The notes: generated from the letters alone by a model not told the origin. A DNA stretch of 64,000 bases from Megalonaias nervosa (GCA_016617855.1 JAECUM010004426.1:62001-126000); one strand, 5' to 3'; shown: positions 29,266 to 46,011, counted from the stretch's first letter. Translations and numbers: made by a program.

Positions 29266-30818
29266 TTAAATCAAATCGTGATGTAAAGTTCCGTATTCGC
29301 CAGATGTTAATAAATTTTCTGATCTCAAATTATCAAGTATGTCAATAATTTCATTGTCATTTCAGCACCAACATTTCCAGCTTCTTTTGATGATATCAAT
29401 AGCATTAATCTGCCTATCATTTCAGTAACTGATGAAAATATTCTAGCTCCAGTTCCAGTTTTTTCTTTCTTTCTTCTTCAGTTAACTTTAATCGCTCATT
29501 ATCATAATGTTTAAATAAACTTTCAAAAGTGTGTTCCTCTTTAGCATATTTTTTATCTCTAAATTTTTTTGCAGTATCTTTAAAAACAGTAGCAATAGTA
29601 TCATTTCTAGCTTTTTTAAAAAGTTCTTCAATATTTTCCATTGGAGCTGCACTAATTTCTTTGTAAGCTCCTTTATTTTCTTCTATGATATTTTTTAATT
29701 TTTTAATGAGATCTTCGTATTCATCTTCTTCCCAATTATACATATTATCAACGTCAAAAATGTTATTTTTTACCATAAAATTAGAATATTCTTCTGGTGT
29801 TATTTCTTCTTTTGCTTTGTCATTATATCCATCACGATTTCTTTTATATTCACGTTCTGAACTTAGTAAATCTTCTTCGGTCATTATAGGAGCTGGTAGT
29901 GTATATGCTGATTCTTCTGGTCTTTTATCTAATAATTTTGCTTCGGCACTTAAACCACTATTATCATGACTACTGTATTGGCTATTTCTTATATTATTAA
30001 TAACTTCAATATAAAGATCAGCGATAATTCCATGTCGATATAATTTAATGTCGTCAGAATAATTTTTATTTTCGAAAACTACTTCTCTGAAATGCTCATC
30101 ACTCTTTTTTTTTTTCTTTTAATTTTTCAATTTTTTCGTCATCTTTAAATTCATCTTTTCCAACATGATGTATTCTCACATCACTAAATTCACTATATTT
30201 TTTATTAAAATCTTTATATTCGTTATCTCTTATTTTGCTATTTATATTTGCTAAATTATGGTCAAATCTTCTTTTTTCTTCTATATTTTCCCTCTCTATT
30301 CTAAGTTTTTTTCTTTCAGCTCTTTTTCTAGCAAAAATATCTTCTAACATTTCTTCTGATTTTTTCATTTTTTTTTCTAACCTTCTCTCAATCGGTCCAA
30401 CTACTGCTTCTTCTGCTAATCTTCGTTCAAACTCTAGTTGATTGTTCAACAATCTTCTTAGTTCAGTTCGTCTTACAGCAGGATCAGCGATATTTGCTAC
30501 AAGTGCCTCAGCTAATCTTTTTTTCTCCACATCAGATTTAGTAGTAATTCCTCTAGTAGTTGCTTCTTGATGTTCTTTAACTAGTCCGAGTAAACCTTTT
30601 CCCTGTAGTCGCTTAAGCTCTTCTTCTGATAATGGTTTAGTTTCAGGTTGTTTTCCAAGTAAAGCTTCAGTAACTGGTTTGAGAACGGCTGCTGCTGTTT
30701 CTGCTGCAACCAGTTGACAACGTCGTGCTTGCTGTACTTGCTGTTTAAATTTTGCCTGAGATTGAGCAAGTTTTTTTAGATTTTCTATATGTTTTCTGTA
30801 TTTTGCTTGTCTTTCCAT
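29266..30818 (-). pseudogene. Coiled-coil (scaffold-like) protein, frameshifted
   Basis: About 515 codons in several frames: 239 residues (30818-30099) rich in Lys/Glu/Arg, an open stretch to MTEEDLLSSEREY (29884), 155 residues to 29417, then LMLLISSKEAGN and NEIIDILDNLRSENLLTSGEYGTLHHD. The changes lie in an A11 run (about 30108-30118), near 29420 and near 29355. Charge periodicity predicts long coiled coils. The tail matches in pattern the end of the Element A gene at 12302-13492, identifying the two as counterparts despite unlike middles. Scaffold or internal virion role inferred. Confidence 0.65.
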
Positions 30819-30844
30819 TAATTATATACTATTTTGTATAAAAA

Positions 30845-31522
30845 TTATTGTAAATATTTTTCAATACACCATCGAAATATTTTACTCGTATCATTTGTTA
30901 GTTTATCAAACAAAAAAAAGTCGTATTTATTTGCCGTTGCTTTATGATATAATTCAATAAATTTATCTTTTGTTACATCACCACACTGCTCGTTCGCGAT
31001 ATTTCTAACGTCAACATTGTCAAGTCCTGGAAGTAATATAAAACAACCAGTATTTCGCCTAATAAATCAGTCAACATTATAAACACCTTGGGCGAGATAA
31101 ATAGAATTACATTTTTTATTTCGCGAGAGTGAAAAATATGATCTTATTTTATTCATTTCCTCGTTGTTTAGCGGAATATCATCAAAAACAACTATCTTGT
31201 GTTCGGACGAATCAAGCTGATTAACTGGGACAAGTTCTTCTGGTTGTTTGATAATAAAAAAATCTTCTCCAGCCTCAAGATCATCACGAAGTTTGTCATT
31301 ATAATTGTTAAGTAGCTCGTACTTATCTTGCTGCGGGTTAATCGTGTAAATATAAACGCGATCGTAGTTAAAATTATCTCCTAGAAGTAAATTCATAAGC
31401 AAGTTTGTTTTTCCCGATCCAGTTCTTCCAACAATAAGATAATGACAATCTGGAAGTTCATTGTTATGTTTATGTTTTACCAACCGCTCTGTATCAAAAT
31501 TTAATATCGATGATTTTGCCAT
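30845..31522 (-). pseudogene. Packaging ATPase (A32-like) with in-frame TGA
   Basis: 226 codons in one frame with a TGA at 31067-31069. Walker A IVGRTGSGKTN (about residues 30-40), Walker B IVVFDDIP (about 110), sensor-like SIYLAQGVY just before the stop, and CFILLPGLDNVDVRNIAN after it. Continuity of family-like sequence across the TGA shows a single gene. Length equals the Element A ATPase. ttatataacaata precedes the ATG, which diverges from the fibre-like gene 53 bp away. Confidence 0.82.
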
Positions 31523-31575
31523 TATTGTTATATAATTTTATGCTATATAAAAAATTGTCAAACGATAAATAAATA
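31523..31575. promoter_or_regulatory. Divergent promoter, ATPase / fibre-like gene
   Basis: 53 bp, AT-rich, with ttatataa near the ATPase start and ctatataaaaaattg in the middle, 25-30 nt before the fibre-like ATG. Confidence 0.4.
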
Positions 31576-32772
31576 ATGACCTATTATACAAAATTTGGAA
31601 CATTATTAGGAGATTCATCAGCTGAAAGTACAACAATAACAGACGGTAAGGTTGATTTATCAGGCTATCTAAAAAAATCCGGCGACACAATGACGGGTAA
31701 CTTGTTTATGTCAAATCAACGAGTACTAGAGTTAGAAACAGATCATCCGCCAATAAATGTCGTTGATACACAAGCTGTTAGTTCTGCGCAACTTAAATTA
31801 GTCGACAATAATAAATTAGATAACTCTGGAGGAACTTTAAGCGGTAACTTAGATATGTCAGGAAAAAAAATTATAAATTTGGAGACCAGGTATCCACCAG
31901 CAAATTTAAATCAAACTCAAGCGGTAAGTTATTTGCAGTTAAAGTATGTTGATGATAACAAACTTGATAAAATAGGTGGGACAGTTACAGGTAACATCAA
32001 TATATCAGGGAAAAAAATTATAGACCTTGGAAACCCAGCTGCAGAATCAGACGCAGCAGCAAAAAAATACGTCGATGATCAAGAATCTAAGTATGTGTTA
32101 GTCAACGGCGGTATAATGCGCGCATTTCTCAACATGAACGATAATGGTATTAATAATCTCAAAACACCAGAAACAGATTTTGACGCAGCAACGAAGAAAT
32201 ATGTAGACGATAAGGAAATTCCTATGACAACTTCGTTAGCTACAATTAATAATGAAATGACTACACTAAATACTAATTTTACTAATCACATACAAACGTT
32301 CTTAAATTTTCGTAGAAATGTAACCAAATCTATTAATGAATTTTTTGGAAGTCCAGCAATTGTAGATATCAAACTAACTGACATTAACACAAAACTAAAC
32401 GATATTGTTAGCGGAATTCCTGGTATCATTGAAAAAACTAATCTAGCAACAGAGTTACTTACTAAAATTCCACACAAACAAATTAAAAATATCGTATACA
32501 CAGCAGCATCAGGATGAAAAACATGGACATTGAGCAATAATACTATCGAATATACCACAGAAGTAACTGGGTTATACAGGCTAACTATGTACGGTTTTGA
32601 AGTTGCTGCGTCTACTTCATTATTACCAAGTGTATATTTTAATTCTATATTGAGGTTGCTAAGAAAGAACATCAAAGAAACATTTACGTTACGATCGAAG
32701 GAAGTACCCCCTATACGTTATTATTGGTGTATAGAATTTTTAGCTGATTTTCCTGATTTACTTACAGAATAA
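31576..32772 (+). pseudogene. Phage-tail-fibre-like repeat protein with in-frame TGA
   Basis: 313 codons open, TGA at 32515-32517, then the same frame continues. The N-terminal two thirds hold four to five repeats of a phage-fibre pattern: KKSGDTMTGNLFMSNQRVLEL, GGTLSGNLDMSGKKIINLE, GGTVTGNINISGKKIIDL, then AATKKYVDD. Such repeats form beta-helical or triple-stranded stalks in tailed-phage fibres. Here the protein probably makes a vertex spike used for attachment (inference). Downstream sequence (WTLSNNTIEYTTEVTGLY) may be the head domain; a further frame change near 32660 is possible. Transcribed opposite to the virion cluster. Confidence 0.7.
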
Positions 32773-32797
32773 AAATCTGTAAACATATATTATATAA

Positions 32798-33279
32798 ATG
32801 AAAAAAAATGTAGTTGATTTTAATCATATTTCAGAACAAATTCCAAAACAAGATGTGGACGCTCTAATGCAATATTACAAATATTATCATAAAAAAACTT
32901 TGGTGTGTAAAAAAAATGTTACAAATACCATAACAGAATACTTCGAATGATATCATATTTGCCACTGTTAATGACTAGCTCTGGTATAATTTCAAGTGGA
33001 GCATCATTAAATCCGTTTTTATTAATAATATCTGGTGTCGGTGTTTCTCTTGCAACAACGTGTAAAAAAATTGAACCTCGTCTTGCAACTAAAGAAAATG
33101 CTTGTAAAACAGCAAGTATCACCTACAAAAACTTACTTGATCAAATATGATCTTATTTGCGGGGTATAAAATATGATATGGACGATTTAATGCGCGAGTT
33201 CCGTATTATCGACAGTATGTTAACATATATTCTGCTAATGAGAGTCAGCAGATATGAAAAAGATTATCATAAAATATAG
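32798..33279 (+). pseudogene. Putative membrane protein, interrupted
   Basis: ATG 32798 is abutted by ttatataa. The first frame gives 49 residues (DALMQYYKYYHKKTLVCKK); a second, from about 32945, holds two hydrophobic segments (YLPLLMTSSGIISSGASLNP; FLLIISGVGVSLATTC) and ends at TGA 33148-33150, after which the same frame runs on (SYLRGIKYDMDDLMREF) to 33279. The layout is helical, two membrane spans, helical, seen in small proteins of related elements as I remember. Function unknown. Confidence 0.5.
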
Positions 33280-33305
33280 GTTATAACAGTAGATGTTTAA
33301 TTTTG

Positions 33306-33589
33306 TATAGCTTTAGTAATATCATTATCAAATAAAATATCAACCATATTGTCAATAAATGTCATCATATCATCTGCCCAACCCGCTATTCTCATATCAT
33401 TTCAGTCGCGAATAACCAAACTGATCCATATTTTGGTGATATATGATATCCAACTTTTTTAATACAATCGCTTATTATTTTAGTTTCTATACCAGTATAA
33501 CTTGAGGCTGCTCTAATCGAATTAAATCTCTTACAAAATTTATTTGTCAGATCAAATCCAACATGTCGAGTTGACTTATAATGATACAT
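33306..33589 (-). pseudogene. Right-repeat copy of the TIR gene, frameshifted
   Basis: The first 62-63 residues match the 16511-16813 protein almost exactly; the one-base deletion near 33401 then shifts the frame to an early stop at 33392. Residues after the deletion remain recognisable in another frame up to the end of the repeat. The ATG again follows ttatatata. Confidence 0.8.
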
Positions 33590-33711
33590 TATATATAATA
33601 TTTCATTTGTTTAATATGAAAAAATGTCATAATATATTTATTTTAGAAGGGGTGGGGTTTTTTTAACCTTAAACCCTCTTTGAGCTCAAACCCTCACCCT
33701 TATCTACTACT
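33306..33711. repeat. Right terminal inverted repeat of Element B
   Basis: 406 bp, inverted copy of 16389-16795. The outermost bases are ctactact on this strand. A single missing T near 33401 is the visible length difference. Confidence 0.93.
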
Positions 33712-34020
33712 AGGACACCTGAAAATAAACCTGCTACATACCAGTAAATGCTGACAGAACGGTGTACATACAATGAATTTAGAATATACCAAAATACAAG
33801 CATACTAAAGAGGAAATCGAGACAATAAGGAATATCAAAGAAAATGTAATGATTCCAGTAATCATCGGTGATATCTGAATGTAAAAAAGAGATGGAGAAC
33901 AACAATAAACAGATAAGTAGAAAAATCAATATTGAAGAAATCCAAACGACAATGATGTTTGGAACGTCACCTATATTATGAATAGCTCTCTCCAACTAAG
34001 AATTTTATATCCCTATGTTC
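33712..34020 (+). pseudogene. R2-like non-LTR retrotransposon remnant (right part)
   Basis: Interrupted frames resume the retrotransposon C-terminal domain cut by Element B: TMNLEYTKIQAY, NIKENVMIPVIIGD spread over two frames, ISECKKEMENNNKQISRKIN and EEIQTTMMFGTSPI. The order fits the terminal stretch of R2-like proteins. It ends near 34010. Confidence 0.65.
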
Positions 34021-37000
34021 ACGGCGTGAACTCGAATCAAATTTATAAGCTTTCAAAACTGGCATTCTAAGAGAACTTTTAATTAACACTGCCATTCACA
34101 AGCATGCATGTACGCTTAGATTAACGTGAATCTGAACTTGTGTTTTGAAAGTTCTAGGTTTAACATAAATTAAAAATCTTTACTATTGTAATTGAGAGAG
34201 AACCTCGTGTATAGAGTTTTAAAAAAAAATCATATCATTTCATATTAATATACATCCAATTAAGTTTACAAACATTACCTTTTTTTAAAAAATGAGCATG
34301 CTGCATCTCATGGCATGAAAAATACCCATTCTCTACTTCCGTAAGTGTGCGATTAATCGTTCCAGAATGGTCCACCGCGAACTCTCAGTTGATGCTTTGC
34401 CAACAACAGAGTAACTGATCCAAGAAATTGTTTACCTTAATCCACTCGTAATACTTGTGACCATGTTACACACATACGTTGAAATACATCAGCGACACAA
34501 AACTTTAGTCGTTAATGGTCAAGATTCCTTAAATCGAGAGCGACAATGGCATACCCGTTCGTGTAGTTTCATAATTGATCCTGTCATCAAGTACACGATC
34601 ATGTGGAAGAAATAATAGAAATAATAGAACAGCCTGATGAACCTCATTAGGTATTTCAAATTAAACCAACCACCCGATTTTTTTCTTGGCAGGTACATTT
34701 GCCACAATGCTTGTTGATCAACTATGCTCTAACATTACCATAGATGGCCTTTGCCAACGGGTGCTTCACCTCGCTTATGACCGCGAGAACAGTAGTGTAT
34801 TTTGAATATTGTCCAATTAGAGATCATGTTTGTTTTGTTTGGCATTTAATGATTGGACTTATACATCACTAAGTGCAATATTGCCTTTCATATACACATC
34901 TAGCTCTTTATTCTCCGTGTATTGGATTAGTCGCATTAAAGTCATGGATGAGACATATAGAAACGTTGACGTACACGAATATCGATTGATATTTTATAAA
35001 CAAGATCGTGTCGGTAACATGCAGCATCAGTACGATTCGTTGATGCTTCACCAGACTCTGGATGGGTGTTAGAATGAAGTAGTAGGCGTCTATGGCCTAT
35101 AGAAGTGGAAGTTCCAAGAAATGCAAACTTTCATGTGTCATCGCAAACAATATGAAGACATAACTGTGTAATATACGATTGTATTATTTAATGGATTTAA
35201 GTGAAAATAATCTTTTTGTGTAAGACGATGTGGGGCTTGAGCACCAATCCAGTCCCTCAACAATATTTTACTAGGTCTGAAAGAAAACGATGTGATATAT
35301 TTACCACAACGATATGCACACTAGCATAAAATAATCTGTGAAAACTGTAACATGATGATGATATTTTCTGGCATTGATGCTCGTGGTCTTGCAAACAGTC
35401 ACTGGACTTGGTGTGCCGCTCACCACTTTTGGGATGAATTTTGTGATATGTTTACTGAGGTCGCATAGCACCCATATAGTTTGTCACGATTGATTTGACA
35501 GGTGGACCATAACAAAATGTGCGACTTTCGACGCAAAAACGTCTCACACCACAATTTAGCATCATAATAATCTTATGTCTCTTTCTGCCTGTGGTGTCAA
35601 AGAAGAACTAATACCAGAAATTGATTCGCAATGATACAAACGACAGCAAAGGTGTCCGAGATATGTTACAAAGTCAAACCGAACGAGAAGGTATCAACAA
35701 ACATTTGCCCTGCTCATTAAATCAACAATGGAAATTGTGGAATGTGTTAAAGACGTTAAGAAAACAGCACGAATAACAATGGAACAAGTGGAGCGCTAAC
35801 GGGAACAAAAAAAGAATCGGTTCCAATTCATAAACTATCTAAATGCACCAAGGATATTAATAATCAAGAAGAACAAATGCAGAGACTATTGGCTGCATGC
35901 CAAAAACTATAACTGAAATCAAAGAAGACTTAGGGGAAATTGGAGAACCATTTGTGCGATCGTAAAAGACATCCTATCCTTGTTGTAGATGTTAGAGAGA
36001 GACAATTGATAGGATCACAAACAAATCACTTGATTACCAATCCATTCCATACCGAAGCGAAACAGATCGCCCGTGTGTGCGATCATGAAAGACACCCTTT
36101 CTTTGATGAAGATTTTAGAGAGACAGTTGATAGGATCACAAACCTATAACTCGATTACCAACCCGTTCCATACCAAAACGAAACAGATCGCCGGGCAATC
36201 TTCAAAAATCATATTCATGTCGTTCTTAACAGATCCAACAACTGGAGTGAGTACCTGGTAAAATTACTACTAAAGACACAAGACTAAACAGGGACACTCA
36301 ATGGCCTAAAATACTATTTAGAAAAATTACATTGGTGATCGGGGGCAACCTTTTATACGAACGTTTAATACATTTATGAGCAAAAGAGCTAACGAACGGG
36401 AACAATTACCGAAAGAACATATAACAATACTCATACCTTAGCCAGCAATACCCTCACAACCACAGCACGAATAGACAAGAAAACATGGATATGAGGAACA
36501 ACAACGTGCATACGATGAACCACAACGTGAAGAGTATGCATATGAGGAACTACAACATGTGAATGAAGAACAATAATGACAACGAATCGAAGTTGACAAA
36601 CGAGAACTTACATGTGAAAAGTAATGACAACAAAGTTTACATGAGGAACAACAACGTCAATAACATGCATCGCCGAACAACAGCCTAAACCCTTGTAAAA
36701 GTCTGACCCTCTGAGCTTGAAGAATGTGCCATGGTGAGAAAGCAACTAAAGGAAGGATAAAGCATTAGTGTTACGTATATGTAATTAAATTGCTTGTGTG
36801 TTAGTTTTAAAAAAAAATTATTTTATTTTTGTTGCATTACATTTTATTGTAATGATTTTTTTCACGGGATTCGAAATTCCTTTTCAGTAATTCTATTTAT
36901 CTAAGACGTAAAACGTGTTACATTTGCAATATTTTTAGTTCACCTTGGTCCGCGGTAGTGTAAGCGCTACGCGAAAACGATTGGCTATTGCCAAGGTCAT

Positions 37001-40000
37001 TTCGTCTAGTCAGAACAAACAATGTTTTAGTTTTAAATTTGTTTCAGAGTTAGAGTAGATAGGGGTTCTTCCTACGTGACAAATTGCATTTTTGCTATTG
37101 CGTTTTCGAGTGTCAGGAGACACGTAGTCTGTCTCGCGAGAACGGGATGATAATTCGGGTAGATATAATATTCTTCCTGAGCGCTCGTCGGTCAGGTTTA
37201 TTTCGGAAACATTGAAGACCGGATAGGTATTTTATTGTTGAAACCAGATTGTTTTTGAAGTTCATTTGTTTTTGGAATTTAATAATTTATTCGCTAGAAA
37301 ACCAAACGAGTGTACTGTTTTATAAATTCTGGGAGAAAGAAATTCAGTGGAAATTTATTCTGGAATTATTCAGAAACATAAACTTTGATTCAATTGAGGA
37401 ATTGTTGCTTTTTGTACAAGGACCACATCTGACGTCATCGCCTTCCATATTTTAACCTCGTCGAGATTCGAACTTGGATTCTAATAGAACTATTTAGTGA
37501 TAGGACTTGGGATTCAATTTTGGATTATATTCACAAACCCTAAGTCTGCAAATTTTTACATTGTTTTCTAGGGAAATAAATTATTTTGTTAAAATATACA
37601 AAGCTTGTTGTCTTCACTCTTTTCTCTTGTTATTATTGTACGAGCCTAGACGTAGAATTAATTTGCTGTGTGAACATTGAGGCATTGCTGTTCGAATATG
37701 ATCAATTCGCGATAGTAATAATGCACCAAAAGTGATTATTGATTCCATATCGATTTTGTAAGCGATTGTTCACCAACAAAATCATTGACCGTGTTATGCA
37801 TATATGTATTTTGTTTTAACTTTGTTTATGACTGTAAATTGTAATGATTATTTATAAAGGAGATATTATATAATTAATTTTATACAAGGGTGCAGATTCT
37901 ATTTTTAGATATTAAGAGTGTCTATAGATTGCATATTATCTATTATATATTTTGATAAGTTTCTAATAATAAACATGTTCTAAAGTTTGAGTTATTTATG
38001 GTTGGCTAGTTAAATCAGCTGCTTTTCTGACTATTCGATCACAACAGCTTTGTGGTCTTGACGTAGGTTAGTGTGAGGTGTGGAGGAACATCCCAAAGCG
38101 AAAACGATATTACCTCAGTTAATAATGAGGTTGGTCGAAGAATCACATTGTTGAGCGGTAAAGATTCTGAAATATTCATACGTGAACATGAACCCGCAAT
38201 CTGTTCCGCCATCGCAATATATGTTTAACATTAGACAATTGTCATTGAGAACAGTTCTTTTTTGCACAAAGATGTTACAGAAAATAAACATGAGATGGAG
38301 GGTCTGGATATCATATCACGCCGGACATTCTCAGGATTATTTCAACCAATCAAATAAATTTAACATCTGATGCCATCGGTGGCAGTTATGAAAGTATGTA
38401 TGAAACGACGGAGATAGCTGTTCAGGGCTATATATTGTTTGAGTTTTCAACATCAGTGGGACTGTGTGTTTTCATATCGATTACTCCTGAGCCGCTTTTG
38501 TATTTTTTTGTTATATTAATCGGTTGATATATATTCGTTTTATCCTTCTGAATCAAAGCAGCAACATTGTGCATCTTCGCCTTGAAACATTGAAAATACA
38601 ACTGCACATGAGAAATCGACCTGATATTTAAAATAATGTCAGTCGTACGTGAAAGTGTAATACCGGTGAGTGTTGTCAACGCAAGAAAACACGTTCATGT
38701 TACCTTTTACGGAACTAGCCTTAGTGATGTTGTTCCTTGGTTGTTTTCATGGACTACAAAGGTGTTCACAACTTTATCATCGCGAGCTGCACCAATTGCT
38801 ACATCTGTTACAATGCGATTGTTGAAAGCATCAAACGTGCTGCTGATCGGTTAAATAATAAGGTTGAAAATCGCACTTAAAGAAAACCAAGCTTCAACAT
38901 CCCAGATTCACACACACTGCAAGTTTAATGTTAATAAGTGAACTAGGATGCTTGGTTGATATGAAGGCATACGAAACAACATTAACTTAAATATGTCGCA
39001 TTTGAACAGTTGTTGAAAGTTTGACAACATTAAAATAAATGGTTTTGAATGTCTGAAAATTATGTTTCTCAACTGGCTGATTATTGAGGCCAAGGTACAT
39101 GCATTTGTTTGTAGATTTTGACAGAATAAATATTTCTTCTAATAAGTTAATGACAAATTACCAGCGTATCTTGGGTGGGGATGCAAAAACATGTATTTTC
39201 TAACTGGTTGCTATCGATATTTAGTGGTCGCTCTGTAAGCTTCAAAATAAAACTGCCTAAAACTACTCGAACGTGTAAGCAACTATTGCTAATATTAGAT
39301 GTCAAAGTGTAAAGTTTTGTCACTTGTCAAGTTCATGCATAACCAAATATATATATATATTTGGATTTCCACCTAAAATACTTCAAATATTTTGAATTTT
39401 GTAGGAATAATAACCATCTATTTGAAACAAATGTTTACGTCTAAAGACTGCCACAATCGCATTCCAGAGCCTCGAGCCTGTGTCTTTAATGTTGTAAGAG
39501 GTAGACTACATTACTAATGTAGAGACATACAGACAGTCAGGATGACATAAGCCCCACGTTTTTAAATGATGTGCCAGGTCTCTGATAAGCTGTCTTGAAT
39601 AAGTTTGCTAATCAATGGTTTAAGGGTCCATTATGTGATGTAATACCTGAAAAAAAAAAGATAATGAATAAGGAGTATGAACTTAAAACAAATTCATAAG
39701 GTCTGTGCAATGCATAATACACAATTCTGCGTAAAGGAATTGAATTGTGGTTTAACAGGAACAGTTCTTTGAATTAAGCAATATTAATGCCACCGGGTTA
39801 TGTAGATACATTGCACTGCAGTCCTGCACTCCTATAAAATAAAAAAGGATGACATTATATGTTTACACCCTCACTCCGCACGTTACTTTCCAGTGTATTT
39901 AAATGCATTTTCATTCCTCCATCATTACTATCGTTCATTTAAAATATCATTGGGATTTAAATTTCCTAGAAGCATCGAATTGAAATCATGGTACGATCGA

Positions 40001-40999
40001 TTCTAGAGCATAAATAACCCAAAGTTTGCATACTAACTTTGAGACACCCCTCGTTCTCTCACAGCAACTTAATTTAAGCCATTTTCTGTATAAGTTCTAA
40101 GCGTCAAGCTCTATTTTATTTGTTGTCCTATATTCTCTTTTTACTTTGTTTGTTAGATCAAAATAATTCCGTATGGATAGGCAGATTTCCGCAGAACACA
40201 TTCTGGGATGTGTGTTTAATAATCTTAATATTTACATGGAATTGTGAGCTTCTATTGTAACAGCCACTGTTATTAGAATATGTAACATTTTTCTTGTGTG
40301 CTATTTACAAAACTCAAAACAGACGTCGCCCTTTATGAAATCTGGAATTCTGACTTAGATTAGCTATGCAGGTCCAAATGTTTGCCATGGACCTTACAGG
40401 GAAGACAGTTGTGTTTTTACCAGGACAACAATCTTTTGAGTTTCCTGGAATTTTTTCATTTTTCAAATCATGTAGTAGTGCACCTTTAATCAGTCTTGAT
40501 TCAATCGCGTTGATAAAATCAGTCAAGCATTTCTGAGGTATTTTCATACGAAATGAACTTGCATGGGTGTTTCAATACACTTATAACCGGTATTGTTAAC
40601 CTGGATTTGACAATAGGACCTGGCACTCATTGTACTGCATATGTAGTGACACCTAATCATTTATTGTATTTTGATTTATATTTACTTGAACCACCTCTTG
40701 GAGCTGTTAATATTTAAGACGATGCGGACAAAGTCGTCTACCATTATTGTATTCCACTATACAGATGCGAAAACTCGGTAGCCCAGACCCATATGTGGTC
40801 ATTTTAATGTTAAACAGTTGCACGTACTTAAATGTTAACCAACCCCAATAAACATGTGATTTTACTGCAAAATACATTTAGTAGTGAATAAAATGCACAT
40901 TAATGTTACTTTGCCCGACGTAGTGTTGATGTGTTTCTAAACAGGTTTCCACCAAAGCGGATTTTGTCTAGCTGAGTTGTAACTGTTGTTTTGTTTTTG
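34021..40999. other. Decayed region without intact genes; scattered coding-like stretches
   Basis: No intact gene. Coherent but broken protein-like stretches occur at 34960-35070 (DVHEYRLIFYKQDRVGN), 35830-36240 (a duplicated, charged segment), 36480-36600 (Glu/Gln/Tyr-rich), 38340-38450 (YETTEIAVQGYILFEF) and 38690-38870. Their density and spacing resemble an old, heavily mutated compact element rather than spliced host exons. I cannot name any family. Confidence 0.35.
35950..36205 (+). repeat. Imperfect tandem duplication, period about 124 bp
   Basis: gtgcgatcgtaaaagacatc at 35954 recurs as gtgcgatcatgaaagacacc at 36078. The copies share ttagagagaca, ttgataggatcacaaac, gattaccaa, ccattccatacc and cgaaacagatcgcc. 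Both read DR-RETVDRITN-like sequence in one frame, suggesting duplication inside a former coding region. Confidence 0.8.
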
Positions 41000-41405
41000 G
41001 TGATAAACCTGGTGATGTTCTGATTTTTCATGATAGAGCTGGTACACTACAAATATCTAACGTTGACATTCAATATGCTTTTGTCAGACTGAGAGGCGCT
41101 GCTGCAGAGAATATGGCCGAAATCATTGAAAACGGTGGAATCAGGCGTTGGCGTGTCGGTTGTGTTTATCAAAGACTATGTTGATAATGTTAATCGTGGA
41201 ACAAAAGGATACTTCGATGCGCCACCGTGGCCACGTGTAATAACTTCATTTAGAACACAGACAAAAATTTTCGACAAACGAAGAAAATGAAGGAACAACT
41301 GTAATCATAAAACGTGGTCGGCTAACTTTCCCTACAACAAATGGTTTTGCTAAAGCTAAATCTCACTTATTTAATTTGCGCCAGTCCGGTTTGTATTTAT
41401 TCATT
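41000..41405 (+). pseudogene. Decayed coding stretch, unknown family
   Basis: Three successive frames read coherently: KPGDVLIFHDRAGTLQ to AAAENMAEIIENGGI, then VFIKDYVDNVNRGTKGYF, then TTVIIKRGRLTFPTTNGFAK ending at TAA 41403-41405. Such long meaningful stretches in adjacent frames indicate a gene with two or so frame changes. Family unknown; it may belong with similar fragments at 41650-42060 (MDSNSDDDVEELL; MLNRLKSDAHIDRN). Confidence 0.4.

Positions 41406-46011
<4,606 letters not shown>

Larger units (their letters stand above)
16389..33711. mobile_element. Element B: complete Polinton/adintovirus-like element
   Basis: 17,323 bp from the first base of agtagtagataagggtgagg to its inverted copy ending ccctcacccttatctactact. 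Terminal repeats are 407 and 406 bp and nearly identical. Gene content covers replication (PolB), integration (PLA2-integrase-chromodomain), virion assembly (hexon-like capsid, penton-like, protease, packaging ATPase, basic core proteins, coiled-coil protein) and a fibre-like protein. It lies within a non-LTR retrotransposon remnant. Flanks aagac and aggac differ by one base and may be a decayed 5-bp target duplication; Polintons usually make 6 bp. Nearly every large gene is broken. Confidence 0.93.

Noticed and set aside
6041..33150. Reassigned genetic code (TGA = sense) in the elements
   Set aside because: TAA and TAG interruptions also occur and the TGA sites do not obviously stand for one amino acid; kept only as a low-weight observation.
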